From Sphingobacterium puteale (GTDB lineage Bacteria > Bacteroidota > Bacteroidia > Sphingobacteriales > Sphingobacteriaceae), in the NCBI RefSeq assembly GCF_003627955.1, contig NZ_RBWS01000003.1, positions 1-64,000 of the forward strand: 64,000 bases of DNA, written 5' to 3'. Below are positions 52,461-63,296 of the stretch, piece by piece. A model generated the notes under the pieces. The model did no database searches, was not told where the DNA came from, and saw only the letters and a list, made by a program, of their open reading frames with translations. The position numbers were made by a program, and so were the translations under genes. The first letter of the stretch is position 1, and each line of letters starts with the position of its first letter.

Positions 52461-53876
52461 TTACTGAAGCAAAGATGGTTTCTCTTTATATATTTTCCAA
52501 ATTAATTCGCCAAATAATGTATTGGTCCAGGCAAACCAATGTCTGGTGAATTTTTTTGGATCGTTTTTATGGAAGGATTCATGCATAAATCCTGTTCCGC
52601 CGTGTGTACTCACCAACGTTTTGATACAGTTGCGGATCTCCTCATCATTTGTCGACGTCTGTGCGCGCATAATAATGGACATCGGCCAAATCATGTCACG
52701 ACCGATGTGCGGACCACCAATGCCTTCGGCTGCGGTACCTTTAAAGAAGAAGGGGTTCTTTTCAGACAGCACAAAATTACGTGTGCGCTGATAGACTTCA
52801 TCATGGATGTCGACGGCGCCTAAATAAGGCAGAGCCAATAAACTGGGGATATTGGCATCATCCATCATTAAGTGACTTGAATAACCGTCTACTTCAAAAG
52901 CATAGATCTTTCCCAGTGTCGGGTGATCGATAATTCCATATTTATTTACGGCTGCTTCTACTTCCTTGGCGAGCGCTTCCATTTTTGATGCAAGTGACTG
53001 CTCGTTTTTAACCTTTTTAAGAATTTCAGCAGCTTGTCTCAAGCTAACAATAGCAAATAAGTTGGAAGGAATCAAAAACGAGAAAATAGTTGAATCATCC
53101 GAAGGTCTAAAGCTTGAACAGATCAAACCCACGGGGTTGACGGGATATCCATAGCCATCAATCTGTAAGGTGTCAGATCCTCTGGATGTTGTCCGTTCAA
53201 ATTTATAAGGGCCTAAATTATCTTTACGTTGCTGTTCAACAAAAGTCTGATAAATTTTATGTTGTGCTTCCAACCATTCTTCGTTAAATGGGCTACTGTC
53301 ATTTGTTTCTTTCCAATAATGATAAGCCAGTCGAATCGGATAACATAGCGAGTCGATTTCCCACTTCCTTTCATGGATTCCGGGTTTCATGCTGGTATGG
53401 TCACTAAACCATTCTCCCTTTTTAGTTGGATCATTGTAAAAAGCATTGGCATAGGGATCGATGTTAATGCATTTACTCTGTTTTTGAATTAAACCAACGA
53501 TTAGATCCTGTAATTTTTTATCTTTTTTCATGAAAGGAAGATAGGGCCACACCTGAGCACTGCTGTCACGAAGCCACATGGCGTCAATATCTCCCGTGAT
53601 GACATAGGTATAGTTTCTTCCATTCTGAACATAAGGGAATACTGTGGTGTCCAATGTATTCGGAAAGCAATTATTAAATAACCAAGCTAACTCCTTATTT
53701 TTTGTATTTTTTTGAAATTCTGCGATTGCATCTTCGACTACTTTGCTGGAAAAAAGTCGTTTTTCTTTAGGCGTACGCACGGTAGGAAAAGAATGTTCCT
53801 GAGCAAAAGAAAATTTGCTTGCAAATGCGCCTGCTGTCAATAAGGTTGCGTTTTGGATAAATGTTCTGCGTTTCAT
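52461..53876 (-). CDS. GH125 exo-alpha-mannosidase, exported
   Basis: A 471-residue glycoside hydrolase of family 125 (metal-independent alpha-1,6-mannosidase). MKRRTFIQNATLLTAGAFAS is a signal peptide with a twin-arginine start. In the (alpha/alpha)6 barrel I see YVITGDIDAMWLRDSSAQVW, GEWFSDHTSMKPGIHERKWE, IDSLCYPIRLAY, and FHESFHKNDPKKFTRHWFAW with catalytic-region residues. It probably trims mannosides outside the cytoplasm. ATG 53876 was chosen because the longer frame adds residues ahead of the signal peptide. Confidence 0.9.
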   Translation of the reverse strand: MKRRTFIQNATLLTAGAFASKFSFAQEHSFPTVRTPKEKRLFSSKVVEDAIAEFQKNTKNKELAWLFNNCFPNTLDTTVFPYVQNGRNYTYVITGDIDAMWLRDSSAQVWPYLPFMKKDKKLQDLIVGLIQKQSKCINIDPYANAFYNDPTKKGEWFSDHTSMKPGIHERKWEIDSLCYPIRLAYHYWKETNDSSPFNEEWLEAQHKIYQTFVEQQRKDNLGPYKFERTTSRGSDTLQIDGYGYPVNPVGLICSSFRPSDDSTIFSFLIPSNLFAIVSLRQAAEILKKVKNEQSLASKMEALAKEVEAAVNKYGIIDHPTLGKIYAFEVDGYSSHLMMDDANIPSLLALPYLGAVDIHDEVYQRTRNFVLSEKNPFFFKGTAAEGIGGPHIGRDMIWPMSIIMRAQTSTNDEEIRNCIKTLVSTHGGTGFMHESFHKNDPKKFTRHWFAWTNTLFGELIWKIYKEKPSLLQ

Positions 53877-54072
53877 GCTTATTAGGGCTGATTTTTTGTT
53901 ATACAAGGTTATTTACTAAGATGCAAGATATAAATATTTTTGAATATAACGAACAGCAAATACGATTTAGCATTATAATATTGACTTCAAATGTGAATAA
54001 AGTCATTTTTATTCGGTTAATTTGCAGTTAGGAATGCATTTTGCTAGAAGAAATAATCTTTGAAATAATTTT

Positions 54073-55746
54073 ATGGGGCTTAATATATCAAAAAAAAGTA
54101 ATTTACTTCGAATTGTGCTGGCTGGCATCGGGGTAAGTGCCTCCTTCGCAGGGTTTGGGCAAATTAAAAGTCAGCCTTATTCGTATCATTTCTATCAGAA
54201 AATGAACGATGTTGTGTATTCTACAGAGACGAGAATGCACACAACAGCTAAACCATTTGTCATCAAAGATTCTTTGTTACTGGCCAAATTTGACTCGATA
54301 CAATCCAATAAACCGGTTTCTTCGTCAAATTGGTTCATGCGGAAAATCTTTAATGAACATCTGGTTCAAGTAGAAAAAGACGATTATACGTTCTATGCCG
54401 ACTTTTTGCCGGATATGTATATCGGAAAAGATATGCAGGGTGACAAACGTCGGACATGGATGAACGGAAGGGGATTTCAGGTAGGACTGAATGTGGGAAG
54501 TAAATTCACATTTAACTCATCTGCATTTGAAAGCCAAGCGGTTTTTCCAAAATATCTGGACGATTATATCGTGGCTAATAAAGTAATTCCCGGTCAGGGA
54601 AATACCAAATTTCAGTCGAAAAATAAAATGGACTGGATGTATGCGACCGCAAGCATGACCTACGATGCCCACAAATATATCCAAGCGACCATCGCTTACG
54701 ACAAGAATTTTATTGGAGACGGATATCGTTCGATGTTGCTTTCTGACTTTTCATCTAATTATGCGCATCTGAAACTGACCGGTACGATCGGGAATGTACA
54801 GTATACTTCCATCTGGGCTTATATGAATGATCCAACGCATCCGAGACAAGATCTAACGGGAATTTATCCAGTAGAGGGAACCATAGATAGACGCCTAGGA
54901 GATGGTAAGAAGTGGGGAGCATTTCAATATTTAGATTGGAATGTAACCAATCGGTTGTCTGTTGGTTTTTTCCAATCCGTGGTTTGGGCTGCTCAGGATG
55001 AGGGGGGTAAGAGAGGGTTTGATTTTAGTTACATAAGTCCGATTATTTTTATACGACCTGTAGAAAGTAACAACAGTAGATCGCCAGATAAGATGTTTTT
55101 AGGGGCGACTTCAAAGTATAAATTACCTTATAATTTGACAGTGTACGGTCAGTTTTTGTTGGGCGAATTTACAGCCAAAGAATTTTTTGCGGGTAATGGT
55201 TATGCACATAACAAATGGGGAGCACAGTTGGGCTTAAGAGGCTATGACATGTTTGGAGTCAAAAACCTAAACTTCCTAGCGGAATATAATACCGCTAGGC
55301 CTTATACCTACGCGCACTTTAAATCTTTCTCTAATTATAGTAACAACGCGGAGCCATTGGCGCATCCAAAAGGAGCTAACTTTAGAGAATTGGTTGGTCT
55401 CATAAACTATGCCTGGGACAGATGGGACTTTTCTTTACAAGGAATGTATACGCAAAATGGATTGGATCTGCCTGATGGAAGTAATATGGGTGGAAATATT
55501 TTTCAATCGTATAATACTATTCCAAATATGTATGGAAACCATATCGCGCAAGGGATCAAGAATAATATCTATTATGCGGATGCGAAAGCAGCGTATGTAC
55601 TCAATCCTAAGTATAATCTTCGTTTAGAACTGGGGTATATGCAACGCTACGCGAAAGCACAATATGAAACACCTATTGTGAATAAATCGGGCGTGGTAAC
55701 ATTTGGACTTCGTTCGAGCTTTAGAGCAATTTATAATGATTTATAG
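54073..55746 (+). CDS. Outer-membrane beta-barrel protein, RemB/Wzi-like
   Basis: A 557-residue protein with a signal peptide (to about residue 30) and many amphipathic strands typical of a beta barrel. YADFLPDMYIGKD, GFDFSYISPIIFIRPVE and MFLGATSKYKLPYNLTVYGQ resemble the gliding-motility protein RemB of Flavobacterium and the capsule-assembly Wzi family. Sphingobacterium gliding is not established, so a role in surface glycan or adhesion is as likely. It lacks an aromatic C-terminal residue (ends IYNDL). Confidence 0.65.
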   Translation: MGLNISKKSNLLRIVLAGIGVSASFAGFGQIKSQPYSYHFYQKMNDVVYSTETRMHTTAKPFVIKDSLLLAKFDSIQSNKPVSSSNWFMRKIFNEHLVQVEKDDYTFYADFLPDMYIGKDMQGDKRRTWMNGRGFQVGLNVGSKFTFNSSAFESQAVFPKYLDDYIVANKVIPGQGNTKFQSKNKMDWMYATASMTYDAHKYIQATIAYDKNFIGDGYRSMLLSDFSSNYAHLKLTGTIGNVQYTSIWAYMNDPTHPRQDLTGIYPVEGTIDRRLGDGKKWGAFQYLDWNVTNRLSVGFFQSVVWAAQDEGGKRGFDFSYISPIIFIRPVESNNSRSPDKMFLGATSKYKLPYNLTVYGQFLLGEFTAKEFFAGNGYAHNKWGAQLGLRGYDMFGVKNLNFLAEYNTARPYTYAHFKSFSNYSNNAEPLAHPKGANFRELVGLINYAWDRWDFSLQGMYTQNGLDLPDGSNMGGNIFQSYNTIPNMYGNHIAQGIKNNIYYADAKAAYVLNPKYNLRLELGYMQRYAKAQYETPIVNKSGVVTFGLRSSFRAIYNDL

Positions 55747-55940
55747 GAAGTTTTTATATATTTGAAGCACATTATTGAGCTTATGAAAACATCATGATTA
55801 TTCAAGCCTTATATGGAATGTATAATTATGATGTTTCTTGTTTAATAAAACTGTTTTATAGCCTTTGAAGTTCTGCTACATCTACCAAAGGTAGCCGGCA
55901 TGGACCGAATCGCTAATATTGTCTAAATTATTAAATACGG

Positions 55941-56360
55941 ATGAAAAAAATCCTTGTGTTAAATGGCCCAAATTTAAATCTATTGGGTGTTAGGGAAAAG
56001 TCAATCTATGGAAGTCAGGATTTCCTGAGTTATTTCGAGGAATTGAAAAAACGCTTTTCAACGATTCAACTGGAATATTTTCAGAGCAATTCCGAAGGGA
56101 TATTAATTGATAAAATTCACGAGGTTGGCTTTGAGTACGATGGAATCGTAATGAATGCTGGCGCATATACGCATACCTCTGTTGCTATTGGTGATGCTAT
56201 TGCCGCCGTTCAGACACCGGTCATTGAAGTTCACATCAGTAATGTACATCAACGGGAGGAATTTCGTCATCACTCTTTCTTGGCTAAAAATTGTAGGGGA
56301 GTGATTTGTGGTTTCGGATTGGATAGTTACCGGCTTGGCATCGAAGCCCTGTTAATTTAA
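55941..56360 (+). CDS. aroQ: 3-dehydroquinate dehydratase, type II
   Basis: AroQ dehydrates 3-dehydroquinate in the shikimate pathway. The 139-residue protein starts KKILVLNGPNLNLLGVRE with the catalytic region and has NAGAYTHTSVAIGDAI and EVHISNVHQREEFRHHS, typical for the dodecameric type II enzyme. No other aro gene is adjacent. A strong terminator follows about 130 bp downstream. Confidence 0.97.
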   Translation: MKKILVLNGPNLNLLGVREKSIYGSQDFLSYFEELKKRFSTIQLEYFQSNSEGILIDKIHEVGFEYDGIVMNAGAYTHTSVAIGDAIAAVQTPVIEVHISNVHQREEFRHHSFLAKNCRGVICGFGLDSYRLGIEALLI

Positions 56361-56491
56361 AAACTTATTGGTAAAGCTTAGTTTAGTTCTCGTCAGCAAT
56401 GCTGTAGGTATCATGAAACGCGTTGAAAATTAGCTTGGCTACTTCTGAAAAAAAGTATTTTAGTACAATCAGAATGTGAGGGGTAATTAAT

Positions 56492-56530
56492 AAAAAAAGA
56501 AAAGCGGGAATTCCCGCTTTTCTTTTTTTT
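56492..56530. terminator. Bidirectional terminator between aroQ and ribF
   Basis: A perfect palindrome centred between 56510 and 56511 (AAGCGGGAATTCCCGCTT core) with long A and T runs on both sides. It lies between convergent genes. Confidence 0.93.
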
Positions 56531-56538
56531 AAGGTATA

Positions 56539-57513
56539 TTATGCAATAAGATTTCTTATTTCTATTTCATCTGCTTTGATCTGCGCTTTCATTTCCTCCA
56601 GTGAGTCAAAACGTTCATCGTGGCGGATAAAGTGAAGGAATTTGACGCGTAGTGTTTTGCCATAAATATCCTGATCAAAATCAAATAGACTGATTTCAAT
56701 CGCACGATTCATTCCGTCAACCGTAGGCCTTGTGCCAATATATCCCATACCTTTAGCAATTGAAACAGGATTCTCTTCTTTATACTCCCCTGTAGTGATG
56801 TTTTGGATATGATTGTATATATAGACCTCAACGGCATAAATACCGTAGGCAGGGATGAGTTTATGAGGTTCGTGCACCTGTAGATTGGCTGTCGGAAATC
56901 CAATGGTACGCCCGATTTGATCCCCTCGGATCACAGTTCCTGTCAATTCAAAAGGATAACCTAAATATAGGTTGGCCGTTTTGATATCACCTTTAATGAG
57001 TGCTTCACGCACTCGGGTGGAAGAGACGGCAATATCATTGATATCCTGTTCTGGGATTTCGTCCACACTATAATCAAATATCGAAGCAAATTGTTCCAAA
57101 TCGCCTAGTGAGCCTTTGCGATCTTTTCCAAAATGATGGTCATATCCGATAACAATCTTTTTAGTACCCAATTTTCCTACAAGCACATTGCTGATATATT
57201 CTTCAGGAGTTTGATTGGAAAAGTCCCGGGAGAAGGGGATAATGATAAGATGGTCAATACCGACCTTGCTCAGTTGACTTACTTTTTCCTCAATATCATT
57301 TATCAAACGTAAGCTATCATCATCCGGGTTAATAATTAACCGTGGATGCGGGAAAAAAGTAAGTAATATGGTTTCGCCGTTAATTTTTTGAGCAGCCTCT
57401 TTTAAGTGGACCAATATTTTTTGATGGCCAATATGAACACCATCAAAAGTACCGATGGTAACTACTGCATTTTCAACGGGGGAGAAATCTTCTAAACTTC
57501 TGTAGATTTTCAT
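56539..57513 (-). CDS. ribF: Bifunctional riboflavin kinase/FAD synthetase
   Basis: RibF phosphorylates riboflavin and adenylates FMN to FAD. The 324-residue protein has the nucleotidyltransferase domain (VTIGTFDGVHIGHQKILVH, GYDHHFGKDRKGSLGDLEQF, VSSTRVREALIKGD) and the C-terminal kinase domain (about 185-324: GDQIGRTIGFPTANLQVH, IGTRPTVDG). It is the last gene of the run ftsX-DUF3098-uppP-truB-ribF, 55 bp after truB. Confidence 0.96.
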   Translation of the reverse strand: MKIYRSLEDFSPVENAVVTIGTFDGVHIGHQKILVHLKEAAQKINGETILLTFFPHPRLIINPDDDSLRLINDIEEKVSQLSKVGIDHLIIIPFSRDFSNQTPEEYISNVLVGKLGTKKIVIGYDHHFGKDRKGSLGDLEQFASIFDYSVDEIPEQDINDIAVSSTRVREALIKGDIKTANLYLGYPFELTGTVIRGDQIGRTIGFPTANLQVHEPHKLIPAYGIYAVEVYIYNHIQNITTGEYKEENPVSIAKGMGYIGTRPTVDGMNRAIEISLFDFDQDIYGKTLRVKFLHFIRHDERFDSLEEMKAQIKADEIEIRNLIA

Positions 57514-57568
57514 TTATTGGATTTTTTGCAAAAATAAGATAAAGAATCAATAAAGTGCACCGATGGGT

Positions 57569-58291
57569 TTATTTAATGATTTCCTTATGACGTTTTATTT
57601 CGGCGATAAGCTGTTCAAGATTCCAGGCGTTTTCAATCGTATAATCACCACTTTTGGTGCGTCTTAAAGAACTTAGGTGGGATCCACTATGTAATACTTT
57701 TCCAAAGTCGTATGCTAATGATCTGATGTAAGTGCCTTTTGAACAAGAAATGCGAAAATGTACATTCGGAAGTTCAATCTTCTCAATTTCAAAGCTATTG
57801 ATCCGTACCTGACGAGATTTTATTTCAACCTCTTCACCGCGACGAGCTTTTGCATAGACACGTTCACCATTGATCTTTATGGCAGAATGTGCTGGAGGAA
57901 ACTGTTGTATGTCACCTTCAAAGGTCTTAGCCGCATCAAAGATCATTTGTTCAGTAATATGATCGATAGGGAATAGCTCATCAATTTCTGTTTCCAGGTC
58001 ATAGGAGGGGGTGGTTCCGCCCAATGTAATTGTCCCTGTATATTCTTTGTCTTCGGCCTGGTAGCTGTCGATCTTTTTTGTCAACTTACCTGTGCAGACA
58101 ATTAGCAACCCCGTTGCTAAGGGGTCTAAGGTACCTGCATGGCCAACTTTTAGTTTTAATGGTTTCAGTGAGTTTCTGACTTTCCCAACAACGTCGAAAC
58201 TTGTCCATGTTAAAGGTTTATCAATCAACAACATTTCGCCTTCAGCAAAATTAAACCTTGCTGAGTTTTCACCAACCTCTATATTCTCCAT
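57569..58291 (-). CDS. truB: tRNA pseudouridine55 synthase
   Basis: TruB makes pseudouridine 55 in the tRNA T-loop. The 240-residue protein has KVGHAGTLDPLATGLLI with the catalytic Asp (about 55), IQQFPPAHSAIKINGERVY, and CSKGTYIRSLAYDFG. It lacks a PUA domain, as usual for short bacterial types. It lies 9 bp downstream of uppP in the same operon and before ribF; truB-ribF is a common pairing. Confidence 0.96.
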   Translation of the reverse strand: MENIEVGENSARFNFAEGEMLLIDKPLTWTSFDVVGKVRNSLKPLKLKVGHAGTLDPLATGLLIVCTGKLTKKIDSYQAEDKEYTGTITLGGTTPSYDLETEIDELFPIDHITEQMIFDAAKTFEGDIQQFPPAHSAIKINGERVYAKARRGEEVEIKSRQVRINSFEIEKIELPNVHFRISCSKGTYIRSLAYDFGKVLHSGSHLSSLRRTKSGDYTIENAWNLEQLIAEIKRHKEIIK

Positions 58292-58300
58292 GAAAAAATT

Positions 58301-59095
58301 TTAGATAATTTGTAAACTATGACCCGAAAGAAGTAGTACGAGAATAACAACTCCAACAACTATTCTATACCATCCGAATGCCTTAAAACCATACTTGGTT
58401 AAAAATCCAATAAAAGATTTTATTGCAACAATTGCGACAACAAAACCAATGAGGTTACCTACAATAAGAAGATTAAGCTCTTCGCCTGTAAATGTATTTC
58501 CTTCTTTGAAGAATTTCAATAGTTTAACAGCTGAAGCGCCAAACATCATCGGCAAAGCCAGAAAGAATGAAAATTCTGCGGCTGCTTTACGTGTTAATTT
58601 TTCGGCCATACCACCGATGATGGTACTAGCGGATCGGGATGTGCCAGGAATCAAAGCCAGACATTGGTATACACCGATCATAAAGGCTTGCTTGTAAGAG
58701 ACGTTGTCCGAATCTTCAACAGTAGGTTTATTAAACCATTTGTCGACAAAAAGTAGGACAATTCCGCCGATTACCAGCATAATCGCAACCATCAGCGGGC
58801 TTTCCAAAAGTGAATCGATAAAATCGTTGAAAAGTAATCCAAGTACCGATGCAGGAATAGCAGCGATCACCAACTTATAGTAAAATGAAAGCGATTTAAA
58901 GAATCGCTTGTAATATAAAACGAGAACTGATAAAATCGTTCCCAATTGAATGACAATCGTAAATAATTTAACAAATGCAGAGGGTTGAATACCCATCAGT
59001 GCAGTTGCTATAATCATATGACCTGTAGAGGAGACAGGCAAAAACTCCGTTAATCCTTCGATGATAGCAAGGATTATAGCTTCAATAATAGACAT
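58301..59095 (-). CDS. uppP: Undecaprenyl-diphosphate phosphatase
   Basis: UppP (BacA) recycles undecaprenyl pyrophosphate for cell-wall synthesis. The 264-residue protein has about eight hydrophobic helices and the two hallmark motifs EGLTEFLPVSSTGHMII and PGTSRSASTIIGGM. It is inserted in the inner membrane. It lies between DUF3098 (15 bp) and truB (9 bp). Confidence 0.96.
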   Translation of the reverse strand: MSIIEAIILAIIEGLTEFLPVSSTGHMIIATALMGIQPSAFVKLFTIVIQLGTILSVLVLYYKRFFKSLSFYYKLVIAAIPASVLGLLFNDFIDSLLESPLMVAIMLVIGGIVLLFVDKWFNKPTVEDSDNVSYKQAFMIGVYQCLALIPGTSRSASTIIGGMAEKLTRKAAAEFSFFLALPMMFGASAVKLLKFFKEGNTFTGEELNLLIVGNLIGFVVAIVAIKSFIGFLTKYGFKAFGWYRIVVGVVILVLLLSGHSLQII

Positions 59096-59110
59096 CTGTT
59101 TTTTATAAGA

Positions 59111-59356
59111 TTATTCTTCAGTTTTAGTTGTTTTGGGGCGATACAGGATCGCTACAAATCCCAATGCAAAGCCGAGGACGACTACAATTGGCGCTAAAGT
59201 TATTTTGGTAAAACTATAGATATCAGTTTCACCGGACATCAGCGCAAAGCCAATGACGACAAGAACCAAGCTAGCTATAAAAAGCTGATAATTTACTTTT
59301 GAAAATACGAAGGAACCTTTATTTACAGATTCAGTAGATTTCTTTATTTGAGCCAT
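59111..59356 (-). CDS. DUF3098 membrane protein
   Basis: An 81-residue protein with two transmembrane helices (about 26-45 and 54-74). FVFSKVNYQLFIASLVLVVIG and GFALMSG match DUF3098, a small Bacteroidota family usually located between ftsX and uppP, as here. Function unknown; position suggests a link to the cell envelope or division. Its ATG is 2 bp after the ftsX stop. Confidence 0.88.
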   Translation of the reverse strand: MAQIKKSTESVNKGSFVFSKVNYQLFIASLVLVVIGFALMSGETDIYSFTKITLAPIVVVLGFALGFVAILYRPKTTKTEE

Positions 59357-59358
59357 TT

Positions 59359-60237
59359 TTATCTATATAAATCGTTAGATTGAGCTTTTAAATATTTAGT
59401 TACAGCGAAGTAGGTACTAAGCCCTGAGATTAAAATCCCGATGCAGATAACACCTAAGAAGATGATCGCAAACTCAAACCAGTTGCGTAAAAAGACCAAT
59501 TCAGGTATTTGTTGTTGCGCTAATTTGAGCGTCAATATCAATAGTAGGATCGCAATCAGTGAACCCAGTAAACCATGGATAATACCATAAGTGATAAAAG
59601 GTTTACGAATAAAGTTTTTGGTCGCACCGATTAATTGCATGCTTTTAATTAAGAAACGCTGCGAGTAAATAGCCAAACGTATGGTGTTGTTAATTAATGC
59701 CACAGCGATAATCAATAAAATAACAGCAAAAGCCAAAACGATCATTCCGATGATACGCACGTTTTTATTGACCATATCAATCAGTGATTCCTGATAGACA
59801 ACCTCTTTTATTTTGTTGTTTTTAGAGATTTTTTCGATGAAAGTCTTGATGCTATCCGTATTGGCATAATTCTCCTTCATATAGACATCCAATGACGGCA
59901 ATAATGGGTTGTGGCCAAGGTACTGTACAAAATCTTCCCCAAGATCTTCTTTCAGGTTTTTGGCAGCAATTTCTTTGCTGATATAGACTGAGCGAAGAAC
60001 ATAAGGGTCTTTTTCAAGATCTTTTTGCAAAGAAAGTACATCACCTTCACTGGTGCCATCATTTACAATGACATTCAGGACAATGTTTTCTTTAACGTAC
60101 TTTGAAAGATTTTTAGCGTGCACCAATAATAAGCCTAACATACCTGTTACCAATAGTACCAGTGCTATACTGATAACTGTGGATACATATACAGACTTTG
60201 TTTTTCTTTTTTGTGTGCTTAATTCGTATTCTGACAT
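59359..60237 (-). CDS. ftsX: Cell division protein FtsX
   Basis: A 292-residue permease-like protein with four membrane helices (about 18-45, 165-190, 215-245 and 262-285) and an extracellular domain between the first two (KDLEKDPYVLRSVYISKEIA). With FtsE ATPase it activates peptidoglycan hydrolases in division. FtsE is not adjacent. ATG 60237 fits the family start (MSEYELSTQ). It heads the operon. Confidence 0.9.
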   Translation of the reverse strand: MSEYELSTQKRKTKSVYVSTVISIALVLLVTGMLGLLLVHAKNLSKYVKENIVLNVIVNDGTSEGDVLSLQKDLEKDPYVLRSVYISKEIAAKNLKEDLGEDFVQYLGHNPLLPSLDVYMKENYANTDSIKTFIEKISKNNKIKEVVYQESLIDMVNKNVRIIGMIVLAFAVILLIIAVALINNTIRLAIYSQRFLIKSMQLIGATKNFIRKPFITYGIIHGLLGSLIAILLLILTLKLAQQQIPELVFLRNWFEFAIIFLGVICIGILISGLSTYFAVTKYLKAQSNDLYR

Positions 60238-60455
60238 AATAAGCAAAAATTTATTTGCGAAAGTAACTAATTGAGCGGAAGATTTCGAATTTATCTTGTA
60301 ATTACTTTGATAAAAATCAATTCGAATTTAGTTTTCTACCTATGTTTAAATAACTTTTCAATACTAGAATTTATTGTTCAAACTACAAAACTTTTATCAC
60401 ATTTCAGTATTAAAATCGTAATTTCGCAAGTCATAAAAATTCCTTACGAACAAAA

Positions 60456-63239
60456 ATGGAGTATAATCACAAATCATTAGAGAAAAAGTGGCAGAAGTTT
60501 TGGGCGGATCATCAAACATATAAAACATCAGATGCGCATCAGAAGCCAAAATACTATGTGTTGGATATGTTTCCTTATCCATCTGGGGCAGGACTACATG
60601 TTGGTCATCCACTCGGATACATTGCTTCGGATATCTTTTCAAGATACAAACGACTGAAAGGCTTCAATGTACTGCATCCAATGGGTTATGATTCCTTCGG
60701 ACTTCCTGCAGAGCAATATGCGATTCAAACGGGTCAACACCCTGCCGTTACAACTGAGGCAAATATCAATCGTTACCGCGAGCAGATGGACAACATCGGT
60801 TTCTCTTATGATTGGAGTAGAGAAGTTCGTACTTCTGAACCTGAATACTATAAATGGACGCAGTGGATTTTTATGAAATCATTCGGTTCTTGGTATAATA
60901 AAGAGACGGATAAAGCAGAACCCATTGATACATTGATTACGAAATTTTCCACAAATGGTTCTGCTGCTGTTCAAGCTGTTTCTGATGAAGATGTACTAGA
61001 ATTCACTTCGGAAGAATGGAAATCTTTTGATGAAGAAAAACAACAACGTGAGTTGTTAAAGTATCGTATTGCTTATCTACGCGAGAGCACGGTCAATTGG
61101 TGTGCTGCTTTAGGGACAGTATTGGCTAATGATGAGGTAATCAACGGTGTGTCCGAGCGTGGAGGGTATCCTGTGGAGCAAAAGAAGATGATGCAATGGT
61201 CAATGCGTATCACTGCTTATGCCGATCGTCTATTAAAAGGTTTGGATACCATTGATTGGCCAGAGCCCTTGGTAGAAATGCAACGTAACTGGATCGGAAA
61301 ATCCGTTGGAGCTTCGGTCAAATTCCCAGTTCCACAGTTGGACGCCGCAATTGAAGTCTTTACAACACGTGTGGATACTATTTTCGGTGTTTCATTTGTC
61401 GTTTTGGCACCTGAACATGAATTGGTTGCGGCGTTGACAACAGCTGAACAAAAAGCTGAAGTTGAAGCTTATATTGAGAAGACATCAAAAAAATCTGAAC
61501 TAGATCGTATGGCCGATACCAAAACAGTATCGGGAGCCTTTACAGGTTCATTTGCTAAACACCCTATTTCAGGTCGTGATGTGCAGATCTGGATTGCAGA
61601 TTATGTTTTGGCGGGATATGGCACAGGGGCGGTTATGGCTGTACCTAGTGGCGATCAACGTGATTATGTTTTTGCCAAGCATTTTAATTTAGAAATTATT
61701 CCGATTTCGGATACACAGCAGATTGAAGAAGAGGCTGATCCGAATAAGGATGGAAAATACATCAATTCTGATTTTATCAACGGTATGACCTATCAGGAGG
61801 CTGTGCCTGCGCTGATCGCGAAGCTGGAAGAATTGAAATTGGGTAAAGCGAAGATCAACTTCCGCATGCGCGATGCGATTTTTGGTCGTCAACGTTATTG
61901 GGGTGAACCTGTTCCAGTCTACTTTAAAAATGGTCTACCATACCTTATTAAAGAAGAAGAACTACCTTTATTATTACCTGAGGTTGATAAATACCTGCCA
62001 ACAGAGTCTGGGGAACCTCCTTTAGGACGTGCTAAAGACTGGAAATATGAGGATCAGTATGAGTATGAGTTGAGTACAATGCCAGGTTGGGCAGGTTCTT
62101 CATGGTACTGGTTCAGATATATGGATCCAAAAAATGAGGGCAACTTTGCTTCCAAAGAAGCCGTTGACTACTGGAAAGCCGTTGATTTATACATCGGTGG
62201 TTCTGAACATGCCACAGGGCACTTGTTATATTCACGTTTTTGGAATAAGTTTTTAAAAGATCTTGGCTATCATAATGAGGAAGAACCATTCCGAAAATTG
62301 ATCAATCAGGGTATGATTCAGGGACGTTCAAATTTTGTCTACCGTGTACTTGACGAAGAGGGCAGAGGAACCAATCAATTTGTTTCCTATGGCTTGAGAA
62401 ATGAGTACAATACAATTCCTTTGCACGTAGATGTCAATATCGTGTCGAATGACGTATTGGATCTCGAAAAATTCAAAAACTTCAGACCTGATTTTGCGAA
62501 TGCTGAATTTGTCTTGGAAAACGGTAAATACATTTGTGGTAGCGAGGTGGAGAAAATGTCTAAGTCGAAATTCAATGTCGTTAATCCGGATGATATCATT
62601 GAGACTTATGGTGCTGATACGCTACGTCTTTACGAAATGTTTCTGGGGCCGTTGGAGCAAGCCAAACCATGGAATACCAATGGTATCGAAGGTGTCTACA
62701 AGTTTCTTAAGAAAGTATGGCGTCTGTTTCACGATGCCGAAGGTAATTTTAATGTATCAGATGAAGAACCTTCAAAAGCTGAGTTCAAAGCTTTACATAA
62801 GATTATTAAGAAAGTGGAAGATGATATCGAGCGTTTCTCGTTCAACACGTCTGTTTCCGCCTTTATGATCTGTGTAAATGAACTAACCGATTTGAAATGC
62901 AATAAGCGCGAGATATTGGAGCAACTTGTTATTGTTCTCCAGTCTTATGCACCGCATATTACGGAGGAATTGTGGAACTTATTGGGGCATGGGGCAGGTA
63001 CACTTTCTCAGGCAACTTATCCTACGTTCAAACCGGAATATCTAGTCGAGTCTGAATTTGCATATCCGGTCTCTTTCAATGGTAAGATGAAGTTCAATCT
63101 ATCACTTGCATTGGATTTGGATCAACAAACCGTTGAAGAAACGATCAAGGCACATGCCGATGTACAAAGACATCTGGACGGTAAGCCAATTAAGAAGATT
63201 ATTTTTGTAAAAGGGAAAATAATCAATATTGTAGCTTAG
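60456..63239 (+). CDS. leuS: Leucyl-tRNA synthetase
   Basis: LeuRS charges tRNA-Leu. The 927-residue class I synthetase has HVGHPLGY (HIGH motif, about 49), an editing CP1 domain (about 220-440: [18 protein letters not shown] and [18 protein letters not shown]), [35 protein letters not shown] (KMSKS) and an anticodon-binding domain (about 700-860). A terminator follows its stop. No leucine leader peptide was found in the 200-bp gap upstream. Confidence 0.98.
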   Translation: MEYNHKSLEKKWQKFWADHQTYKTSDAHQKPKYYVLDMFPYPSGAGLHVGHPLGYIASDIFSRYKRLKGFNVLHPMGYDSFGLPAEQYAIQTGQHPAVTTEANINRYREQMDNIGFSYDWSREVRTSEPEYYKWTQWIFMKSFGSWYNKETDKAEPIDTLITKFSTNGSAAVQAVSDEDVLEFTSEEWKSFDEEKQQRELLKYRIAYLRESTVNWCAALGTVLANDEVINGVSERGGYPVEQKKMMQWSMRITAYADRLLKGLDTIDWPEPLVEMQRNWIGKSVGASVKFPVPQLDAAIEVFTTRVDTIFGVSFVVLAPEHELVAALTTAEQKAEVEAYIEKTSKKSELDRMADTKTVSGAFTGSFAKHPISGRDVQIWIADYVLAGYGTGAVMAVPSGDQRDYVFAKHFNLEIIPISDTQQIEEEADPNKDGKYINSDFINGMTYQEAVPALIAKLEELKLGKAKINFRMRDAIFGRQRYWGEPVPVYFKNGLPYLIKEEELPLLLPEVDKYLPTESGEPPLGRAKDWKYEDQYEYELSTMPGWAGSSWYWFRYMDPKNEGNFASKEAVDYWKAVDLYIGGSEHATGHLLYSRFWNKFLKDLGYHNEEEPFRKLINQGMIQGRSNFVYRVLDEEGRGTNQFVSYGLRNEYNTIPLHVDVNIVSNDVLDLEKFKNFRPDFANAEFVLENGKYICGSEVEKMSKSKFNVVNPDDIIETYGADTLRLYEMFLGPLEQAKPWNTNGIEGVYKFLKKVWRLFHDAEGNFNVSDEEPSKAEFKALHKIIKKVEDDIERFSFNTSVSAFMICVNELTDLKCNKREILEQLVIVLQSYAPHITEELWNLLGHGAGTLSQATYPTFKPEYLVESEFAYPVSFNGKMKFNLSLALDLDQQTVEETIKAHADVQRHLDGKPIKKIIFVKGKIINIVA

Positions 63240-63259
63240 TCCATATAGCTATCAAAAAT

Positions 63260-63296
63260 AAAAGCCATTTTGTCCCAGTGATAAAATGGCTTTTTT
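63260..63296. terminator. Terminator between leuS and GNAT gene
   Basis: AAAAGCCATTTT and AAAATGGCTTTT form a 12-bp stem with an 11-base loop, T run on both strands, 21 bp after the leuS stop. Confidence 0.88.

Noticed and set aside
60247..60455. Leucine leader peptide for leuS
   Set aside because: No Leu-rich short ORF exists in the gap.
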